Assembly: GCA_016184115.1 (NCBI GenBank)
Contig: JACPDH010000100.1
Span: forward strand, 1-48,005
Origin: Acidobacteriota bacterium
GTDB taxonomy: Bacteria; Acidobacteriota; Thermoanaerobaculia; Gp7-AA8
DNA length: 48,005 bases
Reading direction: 5' to 3'
A program made the translations under genes and the position numbers. The notes beneath the pieces are model-generated. The model saw only the letters and a list, made by a program, of their open reading frames with translations, searched no databases and was not told the origin of the DNA. Positions 12,425-20,604 of the stretch are shown here, piece by piece; position 1 is the first letter of the stretch, and each line of letters begins with the position of its first letter.

Positions 12425-13744
12425 TCAGCGGAAATGCTTCGTGAGGTTGTCCAGCGTGTTGCCGACGGAGGGGTCGTCTTCGCGGAGCTTCTCGATCTTC
12501 TCGACCGAGTAGATGACGGTCGAATGATGTTTGTTGTTGAAGATCTTGCCGATCTCGGGATACGAAAGGTCGGTCAGGAGCTTGCACATGTACATCGCGA
12601 TCTGGCGCGGGTATGCGATTGGGCGCGAGTTCGACTTCGACTTCATCTCCGCGACTTTGATTCCGTAGTGGCTTGCGACGACGCGGAGGATTTCCTGTGC
12701 GGAGATCGGCTTGTTCTCCTTGGCGAGAAGATCTCGTAACGCTTCCTTCGTCAGGTCGAGGTTGATCGTGTGACCCGAGAGTGACGAGTAAGCACTCACG
12801 CGGTTGAGGTGACCTTCGAGCTCACGAATATTCGAACGGACGCGCTCGGCGATGAACATCGCCACTTCGTTCGGTAGAGAGATCTTCTTCTCCTCGGCCT
12901 TCTTGCGAAGAATCGCGATCTTTGTTTCGAGGTCGGGAGGCTGAATGTCGGCGGTGAGCCCCCACTCGAATCGCGAACGTAGTCGCTCTTCGAGAGTCGG
13001 GATGTCTCGAGGGGGGGCGTCAGAGGTGAACACGATCTGCTTCTGTGCTTCGTAGAGTGCGTTGAACGTGTGGAAGAACTCTTCCTGAGTCCGTTCCTTA
13101 CCGGCGATGAACTGAATGTCGTCGAGCAGAAGCGCGTCGATCGACCTGTAGCGATCGCGGAACTGCGACATCTTGTCGTAGCGGATCGACGAGATCAGCT
13201 CGTTCACGAAGCTGTCGGCCGACATGTAGACGACTTTGAGCGACGGCCTGCGCTCGCGGATCATGTGTCCGATTGCCTGGATCAGATGAGTCTTTCCGAG
13301 TCCCGCGCCGCCGTAAATGAAAAGCGGATTGAACGAGCCGCTCGGGTTCTCTGCGATCGAGAGCGACGCGGCGTAGGCGAGCTGGTTCGATGGACCCTGA
13401 ACGAAGGTCTCGAACCTGTACCGCGGATTGAAGACGGATGGGACGAAGTCGAGGTCTTGAGCCGCGGGTTGCAGAGGTGGGCGCTCCGAAGGGAAAGCCG
13501 GCTGGGAGACGGCGTCTGCCACAAACGTCGCAATCGTCCGCGCGGAAGCGATCTCATTCAGGATCTCCCGGATGCGGGGCCCGAAGCGATTGGAGATTTC
13601 AACCGCGGTTCGGTCGGTGGGAACCCTGACCTCGAGCTTCTCCCCTTTTTGGGCGAGAAGTTCGGTATCCCTGAGCCAGGCGTCGTATTCGGCGCCCGGG
13701 ATTTCGGCTTGCAACTGCCGGAGCACCTGGTCCCAGAGGTTCAT
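12425..13744 (-). CDS. dnaA: Chromosomal replication initiator DnaA
   Basis: A 439-residue DnaA. Domain I is at residues 1-80 (MNLWDQVLRQLQAEI), followed by a short proline-rich linker. The AAA+ domain III has Walker A GGAGLGKT at 145-152, Walker B LLLDDIQF and sensor motif RLRSRFEWGL. Domain IV has the DnaA signature SYPEIGKIFNNKHHSTV for box binding. I start at the ATG at 13744, which gives the standard N-terminus. A GTG further upstream at 13789 is in frame but lies inside the DnaA-box palindrome of the leader. The gene is driven by a good promoter at 13826-13854 and diverges from rpmH. Confidence 0.96.
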   Translation of the reverse strand: MNLWDQVLRQLQAEIPGAEYDAWLRDTELLAQKGEKLEVRVPTDRTAVEISNRFGPRIREILNEIASARTIATFVADAVSQPAFPSERPPLQPAAQDLDFVPSVFNPRYRFETFVQGPSNQLAYAASLSIAENPSGSFNPLFIYGGAGLGKTHLIQAIGHMIRERRPSLKVVYMSADSFVNELISSIRYDKMSQFRDRYRSIDALLLDDIQFIAGKERTQEEFFHTFNALYEAQKQIVFTSDAPPRDIPTLEERLRSRFEWGLTADIQPPDLETKIAILRKKAEEKKISLPNEVAMFIAERVRSNIRELEGHLNRVSAYSSLSGHTINLDLTKEALRDLLAKENKPISAQEILRVVASHYGIKVAEMKSKSNSRPIAYPRQIAMYMCKLLTDLSYPEIGKIFNNKHHSTVIYSVEKIEKLREDDPSVGNTLDNLTKHFR

Positions 13745-13781
13745 GATGGGCGAGACGGCTATCCCTTTGTAATTCCACAGC

Positions 13782-13801
13782 TTTTCCACAATTGTGGAAA
13801 A
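13782..13801. promoter_or_regulatory. Palindromic pair of DnaA boxes in the dnaA leader
   Basis: Two copies of TTTTCCACA (matching the relaxed consensus TTWTNCACA) face each other to form a perfect 20-bp palindrome, with a two-base overlap-free centre. They lie between the inferred dnaA transcription start (about 13819) and its ATG, so bound DnaA could repress its own transcription as well as mark the origin. A weaker AATTCCACA is adjacent at 13771-13779. Confidence 0.65.
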
Positions 13802-13825
13802 GCGACGGCAGGGAAAGGGTCGGGG

Positions 13826-13854
13826 AGAATAGCACAGCGACTAGGGCGTGGCAA
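13826..13854 (-). promoter_or_regulatory. dnaA promoter
   Basis: On the minus strand, -35 TTGCCA (13854-13849), a 17-nt spacer and -10 TATTCT (13831-13826), the latter preceded by TGC, which makes it an extended -10 as well. Predicted transcription begins near 13819, leaving a leader of about 75 nt that contains the DnaA-box palindrome. Confidence 0.7.
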
Positions 13855-13912
13855 TATCCCATTGCTGGAATAGAGGCTCGGGGTGAGGCGTTTGGCGTGC
13901 ACATCCGGTAAG

Positions 13913-13941
13913 TTGACCGGAGGGGGTGTTGTGTCTATACT
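13913..13941 (+). promoter_or_regulatory. rpmH promoter
   Basis: TTGACC, a 17-nt spacer and TATACT: a near-consensus sigma-70 type promoter about 42 nt before the rpmH ATG. It diverges from the dnaA promoter, whose -35 element lies about 60 bp away. It probably drives the long rightward cluster starting with rpmH. Confidence 0.75.
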
Positions 13942-13982
13942 CCCCGCCTCGTTCTAACTCTATCGCAGATCGGAAGTTAACC

Positions 13983-14117
13983 ATGAAGCGTACGTTCCAG
14001 CCCAACAATCGCCGCCGCAAGCGGACCCACGGCTTCCTCGAGCGGATGCGCACGAAGGATGGCCGCGCCGTCCTTTCGCGCCGTCGTCGCAAGGGCCGCA
14101 AGCGCCTGAGCGTCTAA
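13983..14117 (+). CDS. rpmH: Ribosomal protein bL34
   Basis: A 44-residue, very basic protein of the large ribosomal subunit. It begins [18 protein letters not shown] and ends RKGRKRLSV, the standard bL34 pattern with [18 protein letters not shown] in between. The ATG at 13983 gives the family's exact N-terminus; the frame is open upstream into the promoter but that extension is not real. It is followed 16 bp later by rnpA, the conserved pair in bacteria. Confidence 0.97.
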   Translation: MKRTFQPNNRRRKRTHGFLERMRTKDGRAVLSRRRRKGRKRLSV

Positions 14118-14133
14118 CCGGCGGCAGAATATT

Positions 14134-14526
14134 ATGGCCGCGCCGCTCGCCGGCGTCCGACCCTCCCAAGGGCTTCCACGCTCTGGGAGGATTCAGAAGC
14201 GGGCCGATTTTCTCCAGGCATACGAGAACGGCGCGAAAACGCACGGCCGGTTCGTCGTCGTTTTCGTTCGCGGCAATGACCGTGACGAGTCGCGCATGGG
14301 CGTGACGGTCACGAAGAAGGTGGGGAAGGCGGTCGCCCGCAATCGGGCGAAACGGTGGGTGCGTGAGGTTTATCGACGCGCCCGCCTGCAGGCCCCTCTC
14401 GCCGGAAAGAGGATCGACATCGTGGTCAACGTCAAGCCGTCGGCCGTCGATGCGCCATATCGTGAGTTCGCTGCAGACCTTGCAAGGGCGCTCGAGCGCG
14501 CCGCCGCGCGGAGCGAACAGACGTGA
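14134..14526 (+). CDS. rnpA: Ribonuclease P protein component
   Basis: A 130-residue basic protein, the protein cofactor of RNase P which removes tRNA 5' leaders. The conserved RNR signature is [15 protein letters not shown], preceded by [14 protein letters not shown], and the N-terminal [14 protein letters not shown] is the usual 'R-x-x-x-F-x-x-x-x-x-G' start of the fold. About 18 extra residues at the N-terminus precede this, so translation might begin slightly later than the ATG chosen. The stop codon overlaps the start of yidD (GTGA). Confidence 0.93.
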   Translation: MAAPLAGVRPSQGLPRSGRIQKRADFLQAYENGAKTHGRFVVVFVRGNDRDESRMGVTVTKKVGKAVARNRAKRWVREVYRRARLQAPLAGKRIDIVVNVKPSAVDAPYREFAADLARALERAAARSEQT

Positions 14527-14753
14527 GCTCGATCAATACGCTGCCGCGCCAGGGAGCCATTCTCGCGCTGCGCGGATACAAACGATTCATCTCCCCAATG
14601 CTCCCGCCGATGTGTCGCTTCGAGCCGACCTGTTCGGTTTACGCGATGCAGGCAATCGAGAAATACGGCATCATGCGCGGAGTCTGGCTCGGCACGCGCA
14701 GGCTTCTACGCTGCCATCCATTCAATCCAGGAGGGTGGGACCCCGTTCCCTGA
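14523..14753 (+). CDS. yidD: Membrane protein insertion efficiency factor YidD
   Basis: A 76-residue small membrane-associated protein linked with YidC-dependent insertion. It carries the family's invariant segments [24 protein letters not shown] (seen in part here as YKRFISP and CRFEPTCS), [10 protein letters not shown] and the C-terminal [13 protein letters not shown]. It starts with GTG overlapping the rnpA stop by 4 nt, the usual arrangement. It is followed after one base by yidC. Confidence 0.95.
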   Translation: MSSINTLPRQGAILALRGYKRFISPMLPPMCRFEPTCSVYAMQAIEKYGIMRGVWLGTRRLLRCHPFNPGGWDPVP

Positions 14754-14754
14754 A

Positions 14755-16428
14755 ATGGAAAAACGCCTTTTCGTAGCCGTCGGTCTGTCGTTGCTCTTTC
14801 TTTGGCTCTACTCGCTGCTCGTCCCGCGGCTTTTCCCGGAGATGGCCAGGAAGCCAGGTCCTCCTGTAACGGCGCCCGCAACGGAGGAGGCCCCTGCTTC
14901 CGACTCCTCGGCCACAGCGGCATCGTCGGATACAGCTGTGGCGGCGGCTTCCGCTCCGGCGGCAACCGTCAGCGCTCCAGTCTCCGCCTCCTCGGTTTCA
15001 GCCGCGGAAGCGGCGACCGCCGAAACGACGACGACGATCGACACGGCTGACTATCGCGCTGTCTTGAGTAACCGTGGAGCGCAGTTGCTCTCGTTCCGCC
15101 TCAAGAACTACGTCGAGAAGGACGGAACCGGGGTCGAATTGGTCCGCAAGGAGTCGCCCGCCGGCTACCGCCCGTTCTTCGTTGAGAGCTCCGATCGCAG
15201 CTTCAACACCCTCGCGAATCACGGACTCTACGTCGTGACCGACAATGTTGCCGGCGGCAGAGGCTCGATCGAGTACCGGGTCTCCGACGCAATGGGACGC
15301 TCCATCGTGAAGCGCTTCGAGTTCGGCGAACGGTTTCGGATCGGGTTCAAGGTGGAAGCGCGAGGTTTCGACGGAACGTACCGCGCGATGATCGGCCCCG
15401 GGATCCACGAGGTTGAGCGCAAGGAGAGTGGGCAGTTCGTCGTTGCCGGCAATGGAATCGCGCTTCAGGATGGCGATCTCGAGCTTATCAAGAAGGAAAA
15501 AGCTGCGACGCTTCAGCGCGTCAAGGGCGCTGCGTCGTGGGTTGGCCTCGAGGACAATTACTTCCTTGCAGCGATCCAGCCCACGCGCCCCGCCGACGTG
15601 CTTTTCCGACGGCTCGACATCCCGGCGGAGAACGAGAAGGCGCGCCCCCGCCAGGAGCTCCTCGCGGGCGTCAATGCGGCGGCCGGCGTCGTCGAAGGAA
15701 AAGCCTTTTTCGGTCCCAAGGAGGCTGACATTCTCGAGAGCTATGGCCTCGAGTCGGCGCTCCATCTCGGCTGGTTCAGTCCGATCGCGCGAGGGCTTCT
15801 CTATGCGCTCGTCTGGATCAGCGGGTTCACGAAGAACTATGGCTGGGCGATCGTCGTACTGACCGTGGCGATCAAGCTCGTACTCTTCCCGCTGCAGCAC
15901 AAGAGCATCGTCTCGATGCGCAAGATGCAGCAGGTTCAGCCGAAGGTGAACGCGCTGCGCGAAAAGCACAAGAAGGCGAAGACCGACCCGGCGGTTAGGC
16001 AGAAGCTCAACGAAGAGATGATGAAGCTCTACCAGGTCGAGGGGATTAACCCGATGAGCGGGTGTTTCCCGATCCTGCTGCAGCTTCCGATTCTCTGGGC
16101 GTTCTATTCGCTCCTCTCGCAGGCGATCGAGCTGCGCGGCGCGGAGTGGATCTTCTGGATCCACGACCTCTCGATCAAGGATCCGTACTACTTGACGCCA
16201 ATCCTCATGACCATCACGATGGTCGTGCAGCAGAAGCTTACGCCCACGACCGTCGACCCGGTGCAGGCGCGAGTTCTGATGATCATGCCGTTCGTCTTCG
16301 GGTTCATCTTCAAGGACTTCCCGAGCGGGCTCGTCCTCTACTGGCTGGTGCAGAATGTTCTGTCGATCATCCAGCAGATCCTGACGAATCGCTGGTGGAA
16401 GAACCACCCCGTAGAGACGGGCAAATAG
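14755..16428 (+). CDS. yidC: Membrane protein insertase YidC
   Basis: A 557-residue insertase/Oxa1 family protein of the inner membrane. An N-terminal membrane segment (LFVAVGLSLLFLWLYSLL, about residues 4-21) is followed by an Ala/Ser/Thr-rich linker (about 30-95) of low complexity, then the periplasmic P1 beta domain to about residue 330. The C-terminal 60-kDa-inner-membrane domain has five membrane segments, starting near GLLYALVWISGF and including LVLFPLQHKSIVSMRKMQ, GCFPILLQLPILWAFY and FPSGLVLYWLVQNVLS. The tail KNHPVETGK is short and moderately charged. It inserts proteins alone or with SecYEG. Located in the conserved rpmH-rnpA-yidD-yidC-khpB order. Confidence 0.96.
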   Translation: MEKRLFVAVGLSLLFLWLYSLLVPRLFPEMARKPGPPVTAPATEEAPASDSSATAASSDTAVAAASAPAATVSAPVSASSVSAAEAATAETTTTIDTADYRAVLSNRGAQLLSFRLKNYVEKDGTGVELVRKESPAGYRPFFVESSDRSFNTLANHGLYVVTDNVAGGRGSIEYRVSDAMGRSIVKRFEFGERFRIGFKVEARGFDGTYRAMIGPGIHEVERKESGQFVVAGNGIALQDGDLELIKKEKAATLQRVKGAASWVGLEDNYFLAAIQPTRPADVLFRRLDIPAENEKARPRQELLAGVNAAAGVVEGKAFFGPKEADILESYGLESALHLGWFSPIARGLLYALVWISGFTKNYGWAIVVLTVAIKLVLFPLQHKSIVSMRKMQQVQPKVNALREKHKKAKTDPAVRQKLNEEMMKLYQVEGINPMSGCFPILLQLPILWAFYSLLSQAIELRGAEWIFWIHDLSIKDPYYLTPILMTITMVVQQKLTPTTVDPVQARVLMIMPFVFGFIFKDFPSGLVLYWLVQNVLSIIQQILTNRWWKNHPVETGK

Positions 16429-16439
16429 AGGTGCATTGA

Positions 16440-17315
16440 ATGGCTCTCCGGCGATTCGAAGGGAAGAATGTCGAGGAAGCTCTCGACCATGCGGCCGAGG
16501 CTCTCGGTGTCGAGCGTTATAAACTCGGACATAACGTCGTCGTTGAGAAGCGCGGGTTCCTGGGCGGGACGCGCCGCGTCGTGATCGAGGCGTGGGAGGA
16601 CGATATCGGCAACAGGGCCGATGCGCCGCCAACGCACATACCGCCAGCTCTCGCTCCGCCCGCGCGCGACGCGCGCGCACGCCGTCCCCGGGGTGGTCGC
16701 GATCGAGGCGGTCGAGACGACCGCCGCTCCAGGGGAGGACGTCGCGAGAATAGCGACCGGGATCGCGCACCGAGACCGGCGTCTCCCCAGGATATGGTCT
16801 TCGAGACCGGCCCGACTCCTCCACTCCCCGAAAACGAGCCCGCACTCGCCAAAGAGTTTCGCGTCTGGCTCGAAGACCTGTTCGATCGCTGCGGTTTTCT
16901 TCTCGACGCGCGCGTCGAGGACGGCGACGAGAAGATCTCCGCAAGGATCTACGGGCGTGACGCCGGGAAATTGATGGCACACCATGGCGAGCTCATGGAC
17001 TCCTTGCAAATCATTGCAAACAAAACACTTATCGTAAGATCATCCGGAAAAACCGTCGAGTTGGATTGCGGCGAGTTTCGCGAGAAGCGAATCGGTGACC
17101 TCGAGAGACAAGCAAAAGAGACTGCCGCCGCCGTCCGCGAAGACGGTCGCGAGAAAGCACTTCCGCCGATGTCGCCAGTGGAGCGACGGATCGTTCATTT
17201 GGCGCTTCGCGATGACGCTGACGTCGAGACGTACTCGCGCGGCGAAGGCTTCTACAAGCGCGTGGTCATCGCGCCGAAGCAGGCGGGAAGCTCCGACGCG
17301 TCGCCGGAGTCGTGA
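16440..17315 (+). CDS. khpB: RNA-binding protein KhpB/Jag (Jag_N-KH-R3H)
   Basis: A 291-residue RNA-binding protein of the Jag/SpoIIIJ-associated family. The Jag_N domain is at residues 1-50 (FEGKNVEEALDHAAEALG, KRGFLGGTR). A long Arg/Gly/Asp-rich disordered linker follows (about 55-125). The KH domain then includes ISARIYGRDAGKLMAHHGELMDSLQ, and the R3H domain ends the protein with ERRIVHLAL (R-x3-H) and SRGEGFYKRVVIAP. The KH loop, usually GxxG-like (IGRRG), is here LMAHHG, a degenerate form. Such proteins bind mRNAs and influence cell division and envelope growth. A GAGGTGC ribosome binding site precedes the ATG. Its end overlaps mnmE by 4 nt. Confidence 0.92.
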   Translation: MALRRFEGKNVEEALDHAAEALGVERYKLGHNVVVEKRGFLGGTRRVVIEAWEDDIGNRADAPPTHIPPALAPPARDARARRPRGGRDRGGRDDRRSRGGRRENSDRDRAPRPASPQDMVFETGPTPPLPENEPALAKEFRVWLEDLFDRCGFLLDARVEDGDEKISARIYGRDAGKLMAHHGELMDSLQIIANKTLIVRSSGKTVELDCGEFREKRIGDLERQAKETAAAVREDGREKALPPMSPVERRIVHLALRDDADVETYSRGEGFYKRVVIAPKQAGSSDASPES

Positions 17316-18634
17316 GCGGGAACGCTGGGCGCGACACGATCGTAGCGCCGGCGACGGCGCCCGGCCGGAGCGCGATCGCCGTCGTTCGAATTGACGGGCC
17401 CGACGCGATTAGCATCGTCGAAGCGCTTGCCGGGCGCGAGCTCGAGACGAGGCGCGCGACCCACACCTCACTACGGGATGGCAACGAGGCGATCGATGAC
17501 GCGGTCGTCGTCGTTTACCGCGCGCCGTCGTCGTACACCGGGAATGACCTCGTTGAGGTGAGTCTTCATGGCAGCAGCTACCTCGTCGGCAAGCTGATTG
17601 ACGTGGTGCGCCGAAGCGGCGCGCGCATCGCGGAGCCGGGAGAGTTTACCGAACGAGCGGTGCTGAATGGCAAGCTCGACCTGGTGCAAGCGGAGTCGGT
17701 TGCCGATCTCGTCGACGCGCGCGCGGCGATGCAGTCACGCCTTTCGCTTCGCAACCTCAGCGGCGAATTGAGCCGCGCGTCGGAGTCGATGAGGGCGACG
17801 CTCCTCGATCTGGTTTCGCGGTTCGAGGCGGCGCTTGATTTCGCCGATGAGGGCTACGAGTTTGTGGGGCGCGCCGAGGCCCGGAGCCTGCTCGAATCTC
17901 TTCTCGGGGAGGTCCGCGAAACGGCGGCAACATGGAGCCGCGGGCACGCGATCCAGGCGGGACTCACGGCGGTGATCCTCGGGCTGCCAAACGCAGGCAA
18001 ATCGACGCTTCTCAATTTCCTTTGCGGAACCGAGAGAGCGATCGTGACGCCTGTTGCGGGCACGACGCGCGATCTGCTGAGGGAGACGGTCGATCTGGGA
18101 GGCGTCCCTGTTACGTTCGTCGACACCGCAGGCCTTCGCGCGAGCGGAGACGCGATCGAGGAGATCGGGGTGGGGCGTGCGCGCGAAGTGGCACGCACGG
18201 CTGACCTTGTGCTCTACCTGATCGACTCGAGCCAAGGGGTGACCGACGAGGACCGTGCCGAGCTCGGGCAGCTCCGCGACCCGATCGTCGTCTTTACGAA
18301 GAGCGATTTGGCGGAAGGGGGAGAAGGGGCGATTTCGGTGCTGGCCGGCCGGGGAACGAAGGAGCTTCTGGCGCGCCTCGACGCCGAAGTGAATGAGCGA
18401 TACGCGATGGCGGAGGAGTCTCCGACCGTGGTGAATCAGCGGCAACGGGGAGCGTTTGACGCATGTGCCGAGGCGCTCGAAGGAGCGCTGGCCGCGTTGC
18501 GAAGCGAGGCGAGCGAAGAGTTCGTCGCCGCCGACCTCCGGCGAGCGGCGAGCGCACTCGGCGCGCTGACCGGAGCGATTTCGAGCGACGACATTTACCG
18601 CGAGATCTTCGGGCGCTTCTGCATCGGCAAATAG
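17312..18634 (+). CDS. mnmE: tRNA modification GTPase MnmE
   Basis: A 440-residue GTPase that works with MnmG to place the carboxymethylaminomethyl group on U34 of certain tRNAs. The N-terminal tetrahydrofolate-binding domain shows DTIVAPATAPGRSAIAVVR and SLHGSSYL. The inserted G domain starts near residue 215 with P-loop GLPNAGKST, then TPVAGTTRD, DTAGLR and the TKSD motif in VFTKSD. The C-terminus is the diagnostic FGRFCIGK with the catalytic cysteine. It starts with GTG overlapping khpB, and 50 bp downstream, containing two parS sites, lies its partner mnmG. Confidence 0.96.
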   Translation: MSGNAGRDTIVAPATAPGRSAIAVVRIDGPDAISIVEALAGRELETRRATHTSLRDGNEAIDDAVVVVYRAPSSYTGNDLVEVSLHGSSYLVGKLIDVVRRSGARIAEPGEFTERAVLNGKLDLVQAESVADLVDARAAMQSRLSLRNLSGELSRASESMRATLLDLVSRFEAALDFADEGYEFVGRAEARSLLESLLGEVRETAATWSRGHAIQAGLTAVILGLPNAGKSTLLNFLCGTERAIVTPVAGTTRDLLRETVDLGGVPVTFVDTAGLRASGDAIEEIGVGRAREVARTADLVLYLIDSSQGVTDEDRAELGQLRDPIVVFTKSDLAEGGEGAISVLAGRGTKELLARLDAEVNERYAMAEESPTVVNQRQRGAFDACAEALEGALAALRSEASEEFVAADLRRAASALGALTGAISSDDIYREIFGRFCIGK

Positions 18635-18635
18635 A

Positions 18636-18651
18636 TGTTCCACGTGGAACA
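18636..18651. other. parS centromere site 1
   Basis: TGTTCCACGTGGAACA is a perfect match to the 16-bp palindromic parS sequence recognised by chromosomal ParB; with flanking A and T the palindrome extends to 18 bp. It begins one base after the mnmE stop codon. The cognate parA and parB lie 2.5-3.3 kb downstream. Confidence 0.92.
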
Positions 18652-18668
18652 TCGCTCGTTCCTGAGGC

Positions 18669-18684
18669 TGTTCCACGTGGAACG
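18669..18684. other. parS centromere site 2, abutting the mnmG start
   Basis: TGTTCCACGTGGAACG matches the parS consensus in 15 of 16 positions, the last base differing. It ends directly before the ATG of mnmG at 18685 and is spaced 33 bp (about three helical turns) from site 1 by start-to-start distance. Its GTGGA could also be the only ribosome-binding-like sequence for mnmG. Confidence 0.88.
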
Positions 18685-20604
18685 ATGCCTCTCCTCGACT
18701 CTTTCGATGTCGTCGTGATCGGCGGCGGACACGCCGGTGCCGAAGCCGCACGCGTCGCCGCGCGCGGTGGAGCTCGCGTCGCGCTCGTGACGATGATCCG
18801 CGACGCCATCGGAAGGATGTCGTGCAACCCCGCCATCGGCGGCCTTGCCAAAGGGCATCTGGTCAAGGAAATCGATGCTCTCGGCGGCCTCATGGGGGAG
18901 GCGACCGATGCCGCCGGAATCCAGTTCAAGGTTCTCAACCGCTCGAAAGGTCCCGCCGTTCAGGGCCCACGCGCCCAGTGCGACCGCGACCTATACGCCG
19001 CCGCGGTGCAGCGAATCCTTGCAGCGGAGCCCAATCTCACGATCATCGAGACGACTGTTTCGAGGATCGCGTACGAGGGCAACCGAGTTTCCGCCGTCAT
19101 TCTCGGCGACGGCGCTCGCATCGATACAACCGCGGTAATCGTGACGACCGGCACCTTCCTTCGCGCACTCATGCACTCGGGGGAGGCAAAAGTCGTTGGT
19201 GGACGCTTCGGGGAACCTTCCTCGGATGGGCTTTCCGACTCCCTCCGTGCCGCCGGACTCTCGCTCGGCCGGTTGAAGACTGGCACCCCGCCCCGCGTGC
19301 TCGCTTCATCGGTCGACTATTCAAGGCTGGATCTCGCCCCGGGCGACGCCGTTCCGCGACCGTTTTCGATCCTCACCGACACGATTGCACTGCCTCAGGT
19401 GTCGTGCTGGACGACATACACAGGCGCCGAAGCGCACGACGTCATCCGTCGCAATCTCGATCGCGCACCGATGTTCTCGGGCCAGATCAAGGCGACCGGG
19501 CCCAGGTACTGTCCGTCGATCGAGGATAAGGTCGTTCGGTTCGCCGACAAGGAGCGTCATCTGGTCTTCGTCGAGCCTGAAGGACTCGAACACCCGTGGC
19601 TCTACCTCAATGGTGTTTCGACCTCGCTTCCTGCCGACGTGCAGGATGCCGTCGTCCGGTCGATGCCTGGATTCGAGCGCGCCTCGATTGCACGTTACGG
19701 ATACGCAGTCGAATACGACTTCGTCAATCCGCAGCAGCTGACCCCTTCGCTCGAGGCCAGGAGCGTCGAAGGGTTGTTTCTTGCCGGCCAGATCAACGGT
19801 ACCTCCGGATATGAAGAAGCTGCCGCACAAGGCCTGCTCGCGGGGATCAATGCGCTTCAGCTGGTGAGGGGCCGCGAACCGGTTATCCTTCCGCGCGATC
19901 TTGCTTACGCCGGCGTGATGATCGACGACCTCGTGACCCTTGGCACCGAGGAGCCGTATCGGATGTTCACCTCGCGGGCTGAATACCGGCTCCTCCTAGG
20001 GTGCGATTCGGTCTATGAGCGGCTGACGTCGATGGCCGACGCGCTCGGAATCGTCGATGAGGAGCGGCTCCGGCGCGTTACTTCTCGCCTCCAGCGCACC
20101 GCTGCGGCTCGTGAAGCGATCGAAGGCGCTGAGCTTCGGCCCGATCGCGAAACCCTCGCCTGGCTGCTGCCTCTCGGAGTCTCAATCGCCGGCCCGACGA
20201 CGGTCGCCGGCCTTCTCGCAAGACCCGAGCTCGACGCGGACGCGCTATTCAGACACTGCGGGACGACCGGACAGCTTGCGCACCTCGCGGAGATTCGCGG
20301 GCGCCTCGCCGACGAAGAGCTCGAAGGAGTCGTGAATCGCGCGCGCTATTCTGGCTACATCGAAAAACAGGAACGCGAGGCGCGTAACCTCCGCGACGAC
20401 GATTCGCTCAAGATTCCTCCTGGCTTCCACTTCGAGCGGCCTGGGCTCTCGACCGAAGTCATCGAGAAGTTGAAGCGAGTGCAGCCTGCTTCGCTGGGAC
20501 AAGCGGCACGGATTCCTGGAATGACTCCTGCGGCTGTCGCCGTCCTCCGGATAAACCTTCGATACGAACTGAGGAGTGCGAGTGGGGCAGGCCGAGGCGC
20601 TTAA
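18685..20604 (+). CDS. mnmG: tRNA uridine-5-carboxymethylaminomethyl modification enzyme MnmG (GidA)
   Basis: A 639-residue FAD-dependent partner of MnmE. The FAD-binding Rossmann motif is VVIGGGHAGAEAA (residues 10-22). Family signatures CNPAIGGLAKGHLVKEIDALGG, GPAVQGPRAQCDR and LKTGTPPR are all present, as is the C-terminal EPYRMFTSRAEYRLLL. The C-terminal helical domain for tRNA/MnmE interaction ends with QAARIPGMTPAAVAVL. The frame remains open upstream into mnmE, but the ATG at 18685 yields the standard N-terminus. No good ribosome binding site is seen other than GTGGA within the parS site. It overlaps rsmG. Confidence 0.95.
   Translation: MPLLDSFDVVVIGGGHAGAEAARVAARGGARVALVTMIRDAIGRMSCNPAIGGLAKGHLVKEIDALGGLMGEATDAAGIQFKVLNRSKGPAVQGPRAQCDRDLYAAAVQRILAAEPNLTIIETTVSRIAYEGNRVSAVILGDGARIDTTAVIVTTGTFLRALMHSGEAKVVGGRFGEPSSDGLSDSLRAAGLSLGRLKTGTPPRVLASSVDYSRLDLAPGDAVPRPFSILTDTIALPQVSCWTTYTGAEAHDVIRRNLDRAPMFSGQIKATGPRYCPSIEDKVVRFADKERHLVFVEPEGLEHPWLYLNGVSTSLPADVQDAVVRSMPGFERASIARYGYAVEYDFVNPQQLTPSLEARSVEGLFLAGQINGTSGYEEAAAQGLLAGINALQLVRGREPVILPRDLAYAGVMIDDLVTLGTEEPYRMFTSRAEYRLLLGCDSVYERLTSMADALGIVDEERLRRVTSRLQRTAAAREAIEGAELRPDRETLAWLLPLGVSIAGPTTVAGLLARPELDADALFRHCGTTGQLAHLAEIRGRLADEELEGVVNRARYSGYIEKQEREARNLRDDDSLKIPPGFHFERPGLSTEVIEKLKRVQPASLGQAARIPGMTPAAVAVLRINLRYELRSASGAGRGA

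Larger units (their letters stand above)
13745..13982. other. Candidate oriC region (dnaA-rpmH spacer)
   Basis: This 238-bp spacer separates divergent dnaA and rpmH. It contains a perfect palindrome of two opposed DnaA boxes (13782-13801) and two divergent near-consensus promoters. Gene direction switches here: dnaA through gyrA run leftward and rpmH through the ATP synthase genes run rightward, as expected when replication starts between them. Only two good DnaA boxes are seen and no long AT-rich unwinding element is obvious, so the functional origin could also involve the dnaA-dnaN spacer. A GC-skew minimum at this position would be strong support. Confidence 0.55.

Noticed and set aside
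13745-13789. Upstream GTG start for DnaA
   Set aside because: It falls in the DnaA-box palindrome, and the downstream ATG gives the family N-terminus.
14998-16980. Very long minus-strand open frame across yidC and khpB
   Set aside because: Arg/Glu-rich shadow of two recognised genes, without domains or a ribosome binding site.
18463-18684. N-terminal extension of MnmG into mnmE
   Set aside because: Overlaps mnmE and both parS sites; MnmG normally begins at the chosen ATG, ahead of the FAD motif.
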